A DNA stretch of 64,000 nt from Symbiodinium natans (taxonomy: Eukaryota > Sar > Dinophyceae > Suessiales > Symbiodiniaceae), in assembly GCA_905221605.1 (NCBI GenBank), contig CAJNDS010000514.1, positions 57,163-121,162 of the forward strand, read 5' to 3'. Position numbers and translations under genes: made by a program. This document shows, in pieces, positions 11,261 through 21,802 of the stretch. The first letter of the stretch is position 1, and each line of letters starts with the position of its first letter. The notes beneath the pieces were generated by a model. The model was not told the DNA's origin, did not search any database, and was given only the letters and a program-made list of their open reading frames with translations.

Positions 11261-11870
11261 CCTGAACAAGGTTGAGGTTTTAGTTACAAGCCTCAGACCT
11301 CGGTTATTCGTGAATCCCGGAAGGGCGTTCATAAGAAGAGCTTACAAAAACGTAGCCTTTGGATTTCCTGAGGTATATAAGGCTGGGCTTTGAGCGCTAA
11401 CCGTGTTCTGAGCACACCAGATATAGTCGTCACCAGCCAGAACTATCGTTGCCCTACAATTCTTACTGTATTGTCTCGTTGAAGGCGACCCATGAAACAC
11501 CACAGCACGCCGAACTTTGAACCCCCAAACCTGGTTTGAGTCTCTCGTTTAAACCACTGTAGGGCACACGCGCGTGCTCAGGAATAGGGTTTTGGGCTTT
11601 AGGGCTGAAGGCTTAGGGCTATTATTCCCGCCTAGCTGCTAGGCTTAGAGTTTAGGGTTTGTAGGGCTTGGGGCTTGCCAGTCGACACATGTCTTCTGGC
11701 TAGCTTTTGCGAAAACCAAACACAGGCAGAAACATTCCCCATGTTTCCTTTTCCTGCATTCCGCACCTTCGACATCCATGCCCCCCCCCCCCCCCAAGCC
11801 CTAAGCCCTAAGCCCTTTTTGATCAACCCTAAACCCTAAACCCTAAACCCAAAACCCCGCCAACCCAAAT
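11261..11870. other. No supported gene
   Basis: Unique sequence with scattered telomeric units and a C-run at about 11,779-11,795. Open frames here do not look coding. Confidence 0.4.
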
Positions 11871-11875
11871 GCTTT

Positions 11876-11975
11876 TTTTGATCCGATCCCGGCCGCGCGC
11901 CTTGCCCATAACGGTCCTGATGGTTGCCGTGCACTTAGCACCCTCCGGCTTGTAGTAGCAACCTGGATGGCTCTG
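11876..11975 (-). CDS. Candidate exon, unknown
   Basis: A GC-rich island bounded by telomeric arrays. The minus strand reads SHPGCYYKPEGAKCTATIRT then VMGKARGRDRI. It has a balanced amino-acid mix with no stop, so I judge it a real exon. No family recognised. Confidence 0.4.
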
Positions 11976-11980
11976 GGCTA

Positions 11981-12202
11981 GGGTTTAGGGTTTAGGGTTT
12001 AGGGTTTAGGGTTTAGGGTTTAGGGTTTAGGGTTTAGGGTTTAGGGTTTAGGGTTTAGGGTTTAGGGTTTAGGGTTTATGGGTTTAGGGTTTAGGGTTTA
12101 GGGTTTAGGGTTTAGGGTTTAGGGTTTAGGGTTTAGGGTTTAGGGTTTAGGGTTTAGGGTTTAGGGTTTAGGGTTTAGGGTTTAGGGTTTAGGGTTTAGG
12201 GT
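11981..12202. repeat. Long pure telomeric array (TTTAGGG)
   Basis: About 31 units with a single TTTATGGG error. The second longest G-strand array in the window. Confidence 0.98.
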
Positions 12203-12283
12203 CTTCAAGAGAAGGAAAGTGAACTGTGCATACTTGAAGGTTCACGGGTATAGTTAGGGCTCAAGGTGTTCCTGAATGTGGCT

Positions 12284-12835
12284 CTAGCCAGGCAAGACTT
12301 TAGTAACACTACTTAGAGCCCGTACTACAACAACTGCAAGCACAGGGAACATAATCAAAAGAGCACCCAAGAAGCCGCCGGTCGTGTCCTGCAGGTCTTG
12401 CGTGCCTGCTGCCTGGAACATTCTGCGCAGTTTGATTGCCCTAAAGGACAGAACAGGGTCCATCTTGTCGCAATATTTGGCCACTAGGTTTTAGGGCTGC
12501 CAAAGCAAATTCTCACCTATGTCTCTGAAATTGGAGTGCTTTAAAGGGGTTAGGGTTTAGGGATTTAGGATTTAGGGTTTAGGGTTTAGGGTTTAGGGGA
12601 ACTGCCCACCTCCATGACATCAGCTTCCTTCACCCCCTCTGTCACTGCTAGGATGTGCTCCTTCTCGTGCTCGTTGTGCGACCTGACTGCTCCGGCAGGG
12701 ATCAGGATGAGGAAGGCGAGGCAAGCGCGGCTGGGCGCAAAGGAGGCCTTCATGAAGAGGATTGGGCAAAGCAGCGACTTGTTTTTGAGCACTGTTAGCT
12801 GCGGCATCCGAGTGGGTCAACACCTCATTGCTCAA
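12284..12835 (-). CDS. Putative small membrane protein, two exons
   Basis: Two minus-strand islands separated by a telomeric array at about 12,547-12,600. The upstream one (about 12,610-12,807) has a hydrophobic segment (CLAFLILIPAGAV) and then EHILAVTEGVKEADVMEV. The downstream one (12,284-12,484) contains KMDPVLSFRAIKLRRMFQAA and a strong hydrophobic segment (GALLIMFPVLAVVVVRAL), then a stop. A GC donor after ATGGAGGTGG would keep frame, but the acceptor would be AG followed by T, which is unlike the other introns here. Function unknown. The start is uncertain. Confidence 0.4.
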
Positions 12836-13000
12836 GTCGTTTGCCTAGCTACCCTGCATGCATCGGAATCATCGGAACAGTAACTCATGGAGAGCAATCG
12901 ATGGAAAGAAGCGTTCGGTTGAAGCCTCCCGCACTTCAGACACAAGGCCACGGGGTATCTGAAGCCATACATCCCCACCTAGGATTCTTAGGGTACCCTA

Positions 13001-13110
13001 CCCTAAGGATCCATGTACCTATAGAGCATATACTTGGGCCTTAAAGGGGTTCCTATATAGAAGCTTTAGGGCCCAAATATATACCATATAGGTACATGGA
13101 CCCCTAAGGG
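13001..13110. mobile_element. MITE-like element, family C copy 1
   Basis: Inverted ends: CCCTAAGGATCCATGTACCT at left and its near complement (AGGTACATGGACCCCTAAGGG) at right; a second copy is at 41,596-41,775. Confidence 0.8.
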
Positions 13111-13229
13111 CTAGCCAAGACTATTCTCCCCTTAGAACCTTAACAAAAATAGTATTCTTAATATCCTCTTGGGTTTTACATGAACAAACTTAAAAAAAGA
13201 TAAAAAATAATTCCCAAGGGGGATATAGA

Positions 13230-13441
13230 AGACATGTAGGCTTGAGGGTCGCACCCGAAGCTTGTCGCCGCCAAGGCACTGGCGCCTCGCCACCGCCGAG
13301 GGCGCCCGAGATGCCGAAGAGCGGTGGGATGTCGTTGGCATCGGAATCGCCTCTCATCCCTTCACCGTTCTTGGAACCACTCCAACAAATCAAATTCCAA
13401 AACCCATGTACCACATCCCCTAGCAACAGCTTCTGTACCAC
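13230..13441 (-). CDS. Candidate exon, Gly/Ala-rich
   Basis: Minus reading contains SGSKNGEGMRGDSDANDIPP followed by LFGISGALGGGEAPVPWRRQ. It is open across about 200 bp between an AT-rich stretch and a telomeric array (13,470-13,533). No family recognised. Confidence 0.4.
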
Positions 13442-14170
13442 AGCTTCATAATGCTGCTCTTGGCACCACTAACCCTAAACCCTAAACCCTAAACCCTAAC
13501 CCTAAACCCTAAACCCTAAACCCTAAACCCTAAGTCAAAATGAGAGTTGTTGTCCTGACCCTGCCTTCGATGTGGCGGCTTTGGGGCGACAGCCGTGGTC
13601 AAGGCAAGGCACTTCACTTAATCCCGGTCCCTGTTCCCCTAGGAAGAAAAAAGGATCCTTTTTGTTCATATATAAGAAAGCCCATAACCCAAAAAGTAAA
13701 AAGGGTCCCTAACACTGATCGAGCTCATACATGTAGCAAGGTGTATGGCCAGAGATGGCGCAGCTTGCGTCGCGGGACAGGGCTCATCTCGAAAGCCAAG
13801 CCTCCAAACCGAACCCCATGAGCAGAATCCCAAAACAAATCCAGCAGTTTCTGTACCACGGCTTCTAGAATATTGAACTCCCGCTTCATGTTTTCCAAAA
13901 ACCCTCAAGCCGACCCAGGCGGATCCCACCGCGTTGCACCTCTAGGTGCACCATTCTTCTGCACCTGTCTCTTGCGGGCTCTTAGTAGGGGGGCATTTAG
14001 GTTTATAAGGAAGCCTATGTAGCCCCCAATTCCCGATTAAGCTCTCGTCTTTGGGGTGCCGACGTCCTTCACACAAGTCCCCACCCCCCTAAGAAGCAGG
14101 AAGCAGCGATTTGCGGGCCGGGGGAGACGCAGCTGGGCACGTGGGGAGTCTTCGATGCGTTTGGTGTGCT

Positions 14171-14271
14171 CCCAAAGGGTCCTAAGTACCTATATGTATA
14201 TGGGGGACACTTGCCCTGAACCCTAAACCCTAAACCCTACTTCCTACTATGTAGGTACTTAGGGCCCTTTG
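14171..14271. mobile_element. Family A MITE whose centre is replaced by telomeric repeats
   Basis: Inverted ends CCCAAAGGGTCCTAAGTACC / GGTACTTAGGGCCCTTTG. Compared with the intact copy at 23,617, about 30 bp of the centre are missing and replaced by TGAACCCTAAACCCTAA joined to the resident ACCCTACTT. The array therefore abuts the internal AAACCCTAC of the element. Confidence 0.85.
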
Positions 14272-14689
14272 TTCTGATGATTTTTTTGTAAGGGTTGTTT
14301 GGCGTTGAGGCGCTGAACTTCGCCTGGCCGACCAAGAAGTCGTAAAGTCGATGATTCCCTAAAGATCTTAAGCAAACCCTGAAACCCTACACCCTAAACC
14401 CTAAACGCCCCACATGCAGAAACTCACCCGAAACCCTCGTTGTCAAGCTCCCTAACCCACACTCAACACCGACCACTCTCCCTGACAAACTCAAAGCTGT
14501 TCTCTGAATTGTGCCCTTTTTGTGCATCAGCCCTAAACACGTTAAACCCCTCCACCAAACCCTTTTTGAACCCAGGCTCTGAGCATCAGCTGGGACCACC
14601 AAGCACCGCGTCTTGCAGAGCTTAGCAGCTCCACCAAACCCTAAACCCTAAACCCTAAAGCCTTGTTCTGCAAATCCTAGTGGCGCTAG

Positions 14690-15465
14690 CATTCCCTCTT
14701 CGGGCCGTGGCGCAATGCCCTTCCGCTTCTGGTGGGCGAGCTTTGCCTGGCTGTCGGAGCAAAAGGGTTGGTTTAGGGTTTCGGGTTTAGGCCGAAAACC
14801 CTACTTGGTACTTAAAACTGTACTCATAGCCCACTCAAAGCCACATTAGGGCACTAAGAGATAAGTACAGCTAGACTTGGTTAATAAGTACAATGAACCT
14901 CCAAGTACCAAACCCCCCCCCCCCCCCGCCCTCCCCAGACTTTGAGACACCAAAAACCCGAAAAGCCAAACTTCACCCTACATCCTACACCCTGCACCCT
15001 ACACCCTACACCTTGCACCATACACCCTACACCCTAAACCACCAAAAAACACCAAAAAACGCTCCGAGCGCTCCAAACTTACCTCTAAGCCCCACTGGCA
15101 TCTCGGGCTGTCTTAGGACCCCTTCAAGGACCCTCAAGCCCTCAACTCCCTCAGCTACTTCTGAAGGGTCGTGGGTATAGTTGACGGGAGGAATGTAAGG
15201 GTTTAGGGTTTAGGGTTTAGGGTTTAGTGTTTAGGGCTATTCTAAGTACGCCAAACAGGGCTAAACCCAGTAGATATCCTCCTTGTGAACTGCACTTAGA
15301 ACTGCCCATGAGCCTCCACCGAAACCCTAAACCCTAAACCCCAAACCCCAAACCCTAAACCCTAAACCCGAAACCCTAAACCCTAAACCGGATGAGGCCA
15401 GGCGACGCTAGGGTCCACCATGCCGCGGTAGACGGGGTCTTGTGCTTTGAACTTCCTTTTCGGGA
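14690..15465 (-). CDS. Two candidate exons of an unknown gene
   Basis: About 15,392-15,465 reads LPKRKFKAQDPVYRGMVDPS then VAWPHP; about 14,690-14,765 reads SDSQAKLAHQKRKGIAPRPE. Both are basic, soluble-looking segments and both are flanked by telomeric arrays (15,464-15,560 on one side). Shared strand and style suggest one gene, but joins were not solved. No family recognised. Confidence 0.4.
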
Positions 15466-15560
15466 GGGTTTAGGGTTTAGGGTTTAGGGTTTAGGGTTTA
15501 GGGTTTAGGGTTTAGGGTTTAGGGTTTAGGGTTTAGGGTTTAGGGTTTAGGGTTTAGGGC
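15464..15560. repeat. Pure telomeric array (TTTAGGG)
   Basis: About 13 units. A second array lies at 15,710-15,770. Confidence 0.97.
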
Positions 15561-16041
15561 TGGGGCTTCCGGTGCTTTTTTAGGGTTGAGGGTTTAAGCC
15601 AGGGCCATTTTTGGACTTCGAGGCTTGTGGGGTGCTGGGTTTGTGGGGGACTTTGAGGGGTTTAGGGCTCAGCCAAGAGTTGAAGTTGGTGTTTGGTTTG
15701 GGGTTCTTAGGGTTTAGGGTTTAGGGTTTAGGGTTTAGGAGTTAGGGTTTAGGGTTTAGGGTTTAGGGTTTCGGAGGGTTGTGGGCAGGGCCTTACGTGG
15801 GCAGGGTGCTAGCTTGAGGCATTGAAGATTACAGGGCGTTGGCACTCGGACTTAGCATGACCTGGGCATTCGCGGGCCCAGTCACCATATTCAAACAAGG
15901 GCAACCTTTTTGGGCTAGGTACTTTATCAGGGAATCTAGGATCCAAACCCTAAACCCTAAACCTAAAACCCTAAACCCTAGCCCTAAACCCTAAACCCCA
16001 AACAAGGAAAAAGGGCACCACTGGGTCACCTAGAGCGGCTT

Positions 16042-16894
16042 CTACTCTTCAACAGGCCCCCGCGCCTTTTGCCATTGCTCCACGCCTTGCAAGTCAGCCA
16101 GCTGACAGGACATGCGGTACAGAGCGCAAAAGCTTAGGGTTTAGGGTTTAGGGTTTAGGGTTTAGGGTTAGGGTTTAGGGCACCTGCGCCAGCCGGACAG
16201 AACCACGCAGCTTCGCTGAATTCAGGCAGCCGGGGCAACAAAAAAAAAATGCCCAGACTCGACAACCTTGGTAGCCCAGCAACCACATAATAACAAGGGT
16301 TTAGGGTGCTTAGGGTTTAGGGTTTAGGGTTCAGGGTTTAGGGTTTAGGGTTTAGGGTTTCGGGTTTAGGGTTTCGGGTTTAGGGCACCTTTTTTGGGGT
16401 TGGTGACTTTATAAGGGAACCCAGAACCCCAAAACAGGGTAAAGGGTACCACTGGGCTACCAAGCAACATGTTTGTGTCGATGTTCAGTCTACATGACAT
16501 GGCGTCACAGAAGCTGAGGTACTTGGATGCAAGCGAAACTTTCTTTATCGAAGCCGACTCGGCCAGAGAAAGCAGCGACAGGTGACCCACAGCCGATTTT
16601 GCAGTCCTGGCCTCAACTCTGCAAATCAGGCAATGAAAATGAAGACTTTTGACGGGCTAGCTTCGTTTCAGATTGCATGGTTCCGAATCAGTGTATCGTG
16701 TGAATTGATGCTCCTGACCCCCTGAAAAACCTCAACTTGCAGGTTGTTTTCACTCTTTGGCGAACTATAGAACGCCTTAACAAAATCTATACGGCACCTA
16801 CTTCCCTTAAGCCAGTAAGTAACTCCGAACACCACCCTGGAGTCTTCTGAGCCTTGTCCTTCTTCTTCGTCTTCTGCACGCGCCCGCGGCCCAT
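16042..16894 (-). CDS. Small multi-exon gene, unknown, lysine-rich N-terminus
   Basis: A plausible start at 16,892-16,894 gives MGRGRVQKTKKKDKAQKTPG. A second island (about 16,470-16,620) reads LSLLSLAESASIKKVSLASK then YLSFCDAMSCRLNIDTNMLL and stops at a family D element whose first bases can serve as a GT donor (CTTG then GTAGCC). A last island (about 16,042-16,130) reads YRMSCQLADLQGVEQWQKAR and ends GPVEE with a TAG. Telomeric arrays at 16,138-16,180 and 16,299-16,385 lie in the last intron. The protein is not recognised. Exon phases were not fully solved. Confidence 0.45.
16385..16472. mobile_element. MITE-like element, family D copy 1
   Basis: Starts GGGCACCTTTTTTGGGG and ends near GGTACCACTGGGCTACCAAG, with a central TATAAGGGAACCCAGAACCC also present in the copy at 23,742. 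It forms the 5' part of an intron in the gene at 16,042-16,894. Confidence 0.75.
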
Positions 16895-16899
16895 GATCT

Positions 16900-18900
16900 C
16901 TCTGTTCGAGGCGCGTGGAAGGGGTGAGGTAAAGTGCACAGCTGTTGACTTGGCGCTCTTGTGGACGCTTGTAGAGCTATTGCAAGACAGGAAGGTGTGT
17001 TGATAGTACTGAAGGGGGCATGAGATGACCCTTGGGTGGAACGAGCCGATCTAGGCTTTCTACTGTTAACCCACGGTGGATGCTCCTTCGGAGCGTGCAT
17101 ACGGTGTGGCAGGGATGCTCTACCAACTCGCCATCTCTTTCCACGAGCCGAAGAGAGCAATAGGCAAGACGGACACGAGAAGGCGGCGGAGGAAGGAAGA
17201 TTTGTTAGAATTGAAAGTTGCGCCGAGTTGTACTGCTAGCATCGGTTTAAGGTTTAGGTTTCAGGGGAATAGCTGAATAGCTCTTCAATTCCGAGCAACA
17301 TGGAAGTCATCACCAAGCGGATGTATCACATATCTTGGTGGTGACTGTGATATGTCTTTTAGAGTCCGTTTCCATCAAAAATCACTGCAACCAGCAACGG
17401 TGGCATGAGTTTATTAGAGGGCTTAGATCGCAGATCGCATCGAGACGTGTGAACCCTAAACCCTAAACCCTAAACCCTAAACCCTCGGATCGGCATTTCA
17501 CGAAGCTCCAGGCATCCGTACTCTGAAAGAGAGGCATCTGAGAATGGGGATCGCCAGCTGCATCACAATTCAGAAGACAACAAGTGCCCGAAGCAAATAG
17601 CATAGTTAGGGTTTAGGGTTTAGGGTGTAGGGTTTAGGGCTTTCTGCCTGGGGACGTCTCGTGGCGATGCCCAACTTGATCGTTCTAGGGACCGGTTTTG
17701 GTGGTGGGTCAAGATGGCTTGACCAGCCGTGAGTCATGCGCCATTTAGGGTTTAGGGTTTAGGGCTTGGGCCATTGGGTTTTGGGTTTAGGGTTTAGGGT
17801 TTAGGGTTTAGGGTTTAGGGTTTAGGGTTTAGGGTGGGCCACTTAGGCCGTTGTCTGGGAGTCCACCAGTCAGAGTAGCGGAGAAGAGCTAGCCAATATC
17901 GATAGCATCGACGGCCATAGCCGCTAGAACTCGGGCTTTGGCCTTCCCCAACAACCAAGGGAAAAAGGGTGAGACTTGATGAGTCCTACAGAATACGGAA
18001 ACCCAAAAAGTTTGAAGTTCAACTCTTGGCTAAGTAAGCAGTCTAGTACTGTGTGAAAATGTTGTGGCCACAGTTGTGATGGTTTAGGGGTTTGGGGTTT
18101 CGGGTTTATAGCGTTTAGGTTCAGGGTTGCACACAGCTGGACAGCAGGACACTGTGAAGTCGTGAGGGTTCATATGCTAAGGACCATTTCGTGCAGTGAA
18201 CTGAAGAGGGACTATGACTACGCTTCTAGTACGCATCGTACACTAGGAGTCAAATGTTGTCAGTTTGGGTCATCGAGGGACTTTGCTGCAAGTCACTTGT
18301 TCCCCAACAAGCGAAATGTTGGAGAAGTGGATCATCTTGCATCTACCTCCTACATCTTTATACCGAAGGCCAACCTCTTACTGACTCACGCTGCAAACCT
18401 GGACCACGTTGCATGTCTAGGTTCATGCACTACAGGATATGGAAACAATCCAGAGAAGGTGATTAGATGTCCCTAAACCCTAAACCCTAAACCCTACACC
18501 CTAAACCCTAAACCCTAAACCCAAAACCCTAAAACGAAAGGAAGGTTCAAGATCCATCCTATGAGACCTGAGACCACTCGGTCTCAGAAGACACGCCTCC
18601 AGTTGTCCATTTCTTGTGAGAAAATACCCAAAAAACTTAGCAATAAACATCTCAAACTTCAAAAAAAGCTCATAGAAAAAAACATATTGAGTACATAGTA
18701 AGCAAGCATGTTGGACATATTGAAATTAGGTTGGCTTTTAGGGTTTAGGGTTTAGGGTCAAACAAACAAAGCCACCAGAATGAGGATGACCTGATCCGCT
18801 TGCAGAGCACAGCAGCCCCTTTGTTACCCGTCGCTTGTCTCCAGTTGAGATGCTGGACGGGGTTTAGGGCTTTAGTTCTTGTTGTTTTAGGGTTTAGGGC
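16900..18900. other. Mostly non-coding; weak exon candidates
   Basis: Telomeric arrays near 17,456-17,485, 17,608-17,640, 17,745-17,835 and 18,475-18,535. A minus island near 17,640-17,745 reads WSSHLDPPPKPVPRTIKLGI and may be an exon. A plus segment near 17,085-17,230 reads AGMLYQLAISFHEPKRAIGK but lacks support. From 18,540 the sequence resembles 21,178 onward and is the 3' flank of the duplicated LRR gene. Confidence 0.35.
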
Positions 18901-18955
18901 TTTCGTTGTTTTTTTACACCAAGGCTTAGGGTTTAGGGTTTAAGGGCTTAGGGCC

Positions 18956-20975
18956 TTAGCGTGCTGAACGTGCAGCTGCTGGCGTCAAGGAGATGCTCTC
19001 GGACAGGGGACCCCTTGGAAAACCTGCCGGGATCCTCATGCGCAACTCTTGGGCCTCTGCGATCGTCATGCCTCTCTTCTCGATCTTCGGAGATCCATCG
19101 AATGCCTCAAGGACGAAATTGAGCCCCAAAAAGGGTTTCTGGGTCACATACCCCTTAAAACCCTAAACCCTAACCCCTAAACCCTAAGCCCTAACTCCTA
19201 AACCAATTGAGCCCTAGAAGGGTTTATGGGTCATAGACTCGAAGAGGGATTATGGCAGTATGGGGTATGTGACCCCCAATTTCGGGGGGGTTCATTTGGT
19301 CCCCCAAGGTGCCCCGTCTGCCACCTGCGTAGTCATGCCCAAAAGCTTCACCTTAGCTGGGGAACGGCCCAGGGGCCAGGGGCGGGCTCCTTCAAATGTT
19401 CCGCCGAGGTTCAGAGGGCTTATTTTGAAGTAGGGAAGCAACACTACACAACCATTCATGTTCAGTTTCAACAACCATTGCCGTATACGCACTGCACCTG
19501 CACCAAGAAGCGCTTTCCAAGGCTTTGCACCCTGCGAACGCAGTGGCTTCTATCTGGGCGAAAGCAGCAGAGATCGTCACGTGGGTCAAGGAGCTACAGT
19601 CCAGGAAGGCTTCCCTTTCCTGCACCACTGTTGAGGTACTATTTTCAAAAGTTAGCATTATTGTTCCTTGTTGGGTTTTAAGTCTTCATAAACATGTAAG
19701 ATGTTGTTCAAACATGACCGAGTTTCAATCATTCTCACTCGGTTCGGCACTGTGCCGTGCGCTACCTGAGGAACCAGGCAAAACACGAAGTCACAGCAGG
19801 GAGAAAGGCAGAACCCTAAACCCTAAATATACCCCATCGAGTGCCCTGTAAGCCGCAACCCCTTAACCCTGAATTCCTGCGTGCAAGCTTGCGACAGCAA
19901 TTGCTGATCGAGGTATTGCCACGGGTTCCAGATTCTGAAAGGTGATGCTTTGCAGAGATGAGCAACCTCGAAAGGCATGTCGCCCGATGAAACACAGAGC
20001 CCCTGTAATTGCCAGGCACCTCAATGAAGTGCAGAAGCTAAAGGCCTGTGGCTCAATCAGCGACACACTCTGGCCAAGTGTCAGGCTTGACAAAGAGCTG
20101 CAGCTGTCAAAGGTCAGCGGCCAAATCACCGGCACGATAGGCGGGATGGTGATCTCTGGCAGGGAACTGCAACCTTGAAATGCTTCTGACCCGAGTTCCC
20201 ACAACGATGAAGGCAGGGTGAGGTCTTCCAAGGAGCTGCAAGCCTTGAAGGCTTTGGGCGCAATCCTCGTCACCGAGTCCGGAATGATGACCTTGACCAA
20301 CGAACTGCAGCCACTAAAGGCGTCACGATCAATCAGCTCCTGCTGAGGTATCTCCACGCTCACCAGGGATGCGACATCATGTCCAGACGACGCAGCCGAT
20401 GCTTTGTCGAAACAGAACACCGGACTCGAGCTGAAAACCACCTGGACAGGAGTCTCGGCAGAAATTCCGGCCTCCGCGAGAGTCAGACTACTCGCCAACT
20501 TCCGTTCGCCGACCACCAGGTCCACTTGACTGATATGACTGATATCCCGCGAGGGCTCCTAGTTCATAGTTGGGATCATATTAAAAACGTAAATTTCCAT
20601 TCCTTACAGGGTTTAAGTACCCTTAAACATGTAAAATGGCACCCAACTATGACAAAGGCTCCTCCTCACGCATCCAACCTTTCACGCGCTTTTTCAGCTC
20701 CAGGACCGAGGACTCGGGCGACAGCTCGAGGATGCACACCTTCGTTGCTGAGTTCATCAGACCCCCAAAAATGTGTGCACTTTCAGTTCTAGAGGGGATT
20801 GTAGCCTCCCAAAACCCTTAACCCTAAACCCTACACCCGAGGCCCTAAACCCTAAACCCTAAACCCTAAACCCTAAACCCTAAACCCTAAAGTGGAAAGT
20901 GTACTCACTCAGCTACTAAGACACCTTGCCATTCAGCTGCCGGACGGGCACCCTCATCGGGCCGTCGGTCGCCAT
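18956..20975 (-). CDS. Ubiquitin-like + BspA-type leucine-rich-repeat protein, copy 1
   Basis: Exons by frame-consistent joins: 20,925-20,975 (start MATDGPMRVPVRQLNGK), 20,662-20,739, 19,881-20,558, 19,727-19,765, then one from 19,619 and final segments near 19,290-19,390 and 18,956-19,147 (ending AAARSAR and a TAA). Residues 7 to about 85 align by eye with ubiquitin (MRVPVRQLNGKV, then LELKKRVKG, then LVVGERKLASSLTLAEAGI). The rest is tandem LRR_5/BspA repeats of the form AF..CSSL..I.IP, about eight of them. BspA-type LRRs mediate protein binding; the Ub-like domain suggests a proteostasis or targeting adaptor, which is inference. Introns are GT-AG (20,740-20,924), GA-AG (20,559-20,661 and 19,620-19,726) and GC-AG (19,766-19,880). 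The 3' exon joins after about 19,450 are unsolved. A tandem paralogue lies just upstream. Confidence 0.85.
19208..19276. mobile_element. Family L palindromic element
   Basis: Ends GGGTCATAGACTCGAAGAGG / GTATGTGACCCCC form an imperfect palindrome around GATTATGGCAGTATGG. Related copies lie at 21,981-22,035 and 22,047-22,113. It sits in a 3' intron of LRR copy 1. Confidence 0.6.
19620..19726 (-). mobile_element. Element-derived GA-AG intron unique to LRR copy 1 (family K)
   Basis: Copy 1 reads ATGATT then GAAACTCGG ... GTGCAG then GAAAGGGAAGCC. Removing 107 bp gives M-I-E-R-E-A-F, matching the uninterrupted M-I-Q-R-E-A-F of copy 2 (near 22,605). GAAA is duplicated at both ends. The body resembles the element at 20,559 (shared TTACATGTTTA and ACTTAAA.CCC motifs). 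Confidence 0.8.
20559..20661 (-). mobile_element. Element-derived GA-AG intron unique to LRR copy 1 (family K)
   Basis: 103 bp. Inverted ends TCATAGTTGGG / CCCAACTATGA; GAGCC (or AGGAGCC) is duplicated on both sides. Excision at GAG|GAGCC ... CTAG|GAGCC joins MREE to EPSR, matching the continuous MTEAEPSR of copy 2. The donor is GA from the duplication, and the acceptor AG comes from the element end. Confidence 0.88.
20740..20924 (-). mobile_element. First intron of LRR copy 1: family O element with a telomeric array inside
   Basis: GT-AG intron (GGCAAG|GTGTCT ... ACGAAG|GTGTGC) after codon 17. It contains the family O left half (TGTGCACTTTCAGTTCTAGA), a CCCTAAA array (about 20,815-20,892) and the right half (GTACTCACTCAGCTACTAAG). 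The homologous intron in copy 2 is 24,061-24,225. The plus-strand sequence is AT-poor at both ends because of the array. Confidence 0.8.
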
Positions 20976-20985
20976 GGGCCCAAAA

Positions 20986-21046
20986 GCCCTAAACCCTAAA
21001 CCCTAAACCCTAAACCCTAAACCCTAAACCCGAAACCCTAAACCCT
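20986..21046. repeat. Telomeric array (CCCTAAA)
   Basis: About eight units, starting about 10 bp upstream of the start codon of LRR copy 1. An intergenic position this close to a start is notable. Confidence 0.95.
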
Positions 21047-21077
21047 CCTACAGGATATGGTTGATTTACCAAAAAGT

Positions 21078-21165
21078 AGTTGACCCCTGCAAATGACCCC
21101 AAATAGTAGGATTCCCTTCGAATAGGGACCCCAATAAAGGTACCCTGAATTTCGGAGGGAAGGGG
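21078..21165. mobile_element. Family M element, apparently without an inserted array
   Basis: Contains CCCCAAATAGTAGGATTCCC, then GAATAGGGACCCCAATAAAG and GGTACCCTGAATTTCGG. It lies between the two LRR genes. It serves as the reference for the interrupted copies at 23,360 and 36,712. Confidence 0.65.
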
Positions 21166-21513
21166 ACGACATGTAGATGAAACGAAGGTTCCTGGTCCAG
21201 CCTATGAGATCACTCAGCCCCAGACATGCCTACAGTTGTCCCTTTCTTGTGGGAGAATGGCCAAGATTCACACATAGCAAAGGAATATTTGAACGAATCT
21301 TAAAAAACTTAGAAAAATAGAATACTTAGAAAAATAGAAAATTTAAACAAATAATACTTAGAGAAATTGAATAGATAACCAAAAAGCATGCTGGGCATTT
21401 TAAACACGAAGAGACCAGACTTGGGACTGGAGGATGACCTGACCCGCTTGCAGAGCACCGCGGAGCACCCCTTTTGTTACCCGCCGCTGGGCTGCAGTTG
21501 AGATGCTGGGTAG

Positions 21514-21642
21514 GGTTGAGGGTTTAGGGTTTAGGGTTTAGGGTTTAGGGTTTAGGGTTTAGGGTTTAGGGTTTAGGGTTTAGGGTTTAGGGTTTAGGGT
21601 TTAGGGTTTAGGGTTTAGGGTTTAGGGTTTAGGGTTTAGGGT
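21514..21642. repeat. Pure telomeric array (TTTAGGG)
   Basis: About 18 units. It replaces the position taken by short TTTAGGG stretches in the 3' flank of LRR copy 1 (near 18,860-18,945). Confidence 0.97.
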
Positions 21643-21802
21643 TCTTCTTCTTTTTGAACCAGGGTTTAGGGTTTCGGGTTTAGGTTCAATGCGCGTTTGC
21701 CTCCTGGCTTCACGGAAGGACTCTCAGAGAGGGAATCCTTGGGAAACCTCCTGGGGATCCTCCCGGGGTTTAGGGTTTAAGGGCTTAGGGCTAATCAGGG
21801 CC

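Noticed and set aside
19226-20792. Plus-strand frames across LRR copy 1 (up to 151 codons)
   Set aside because: They run opposite clear LRR repeats and across element-derived introns; no recognisable protein.
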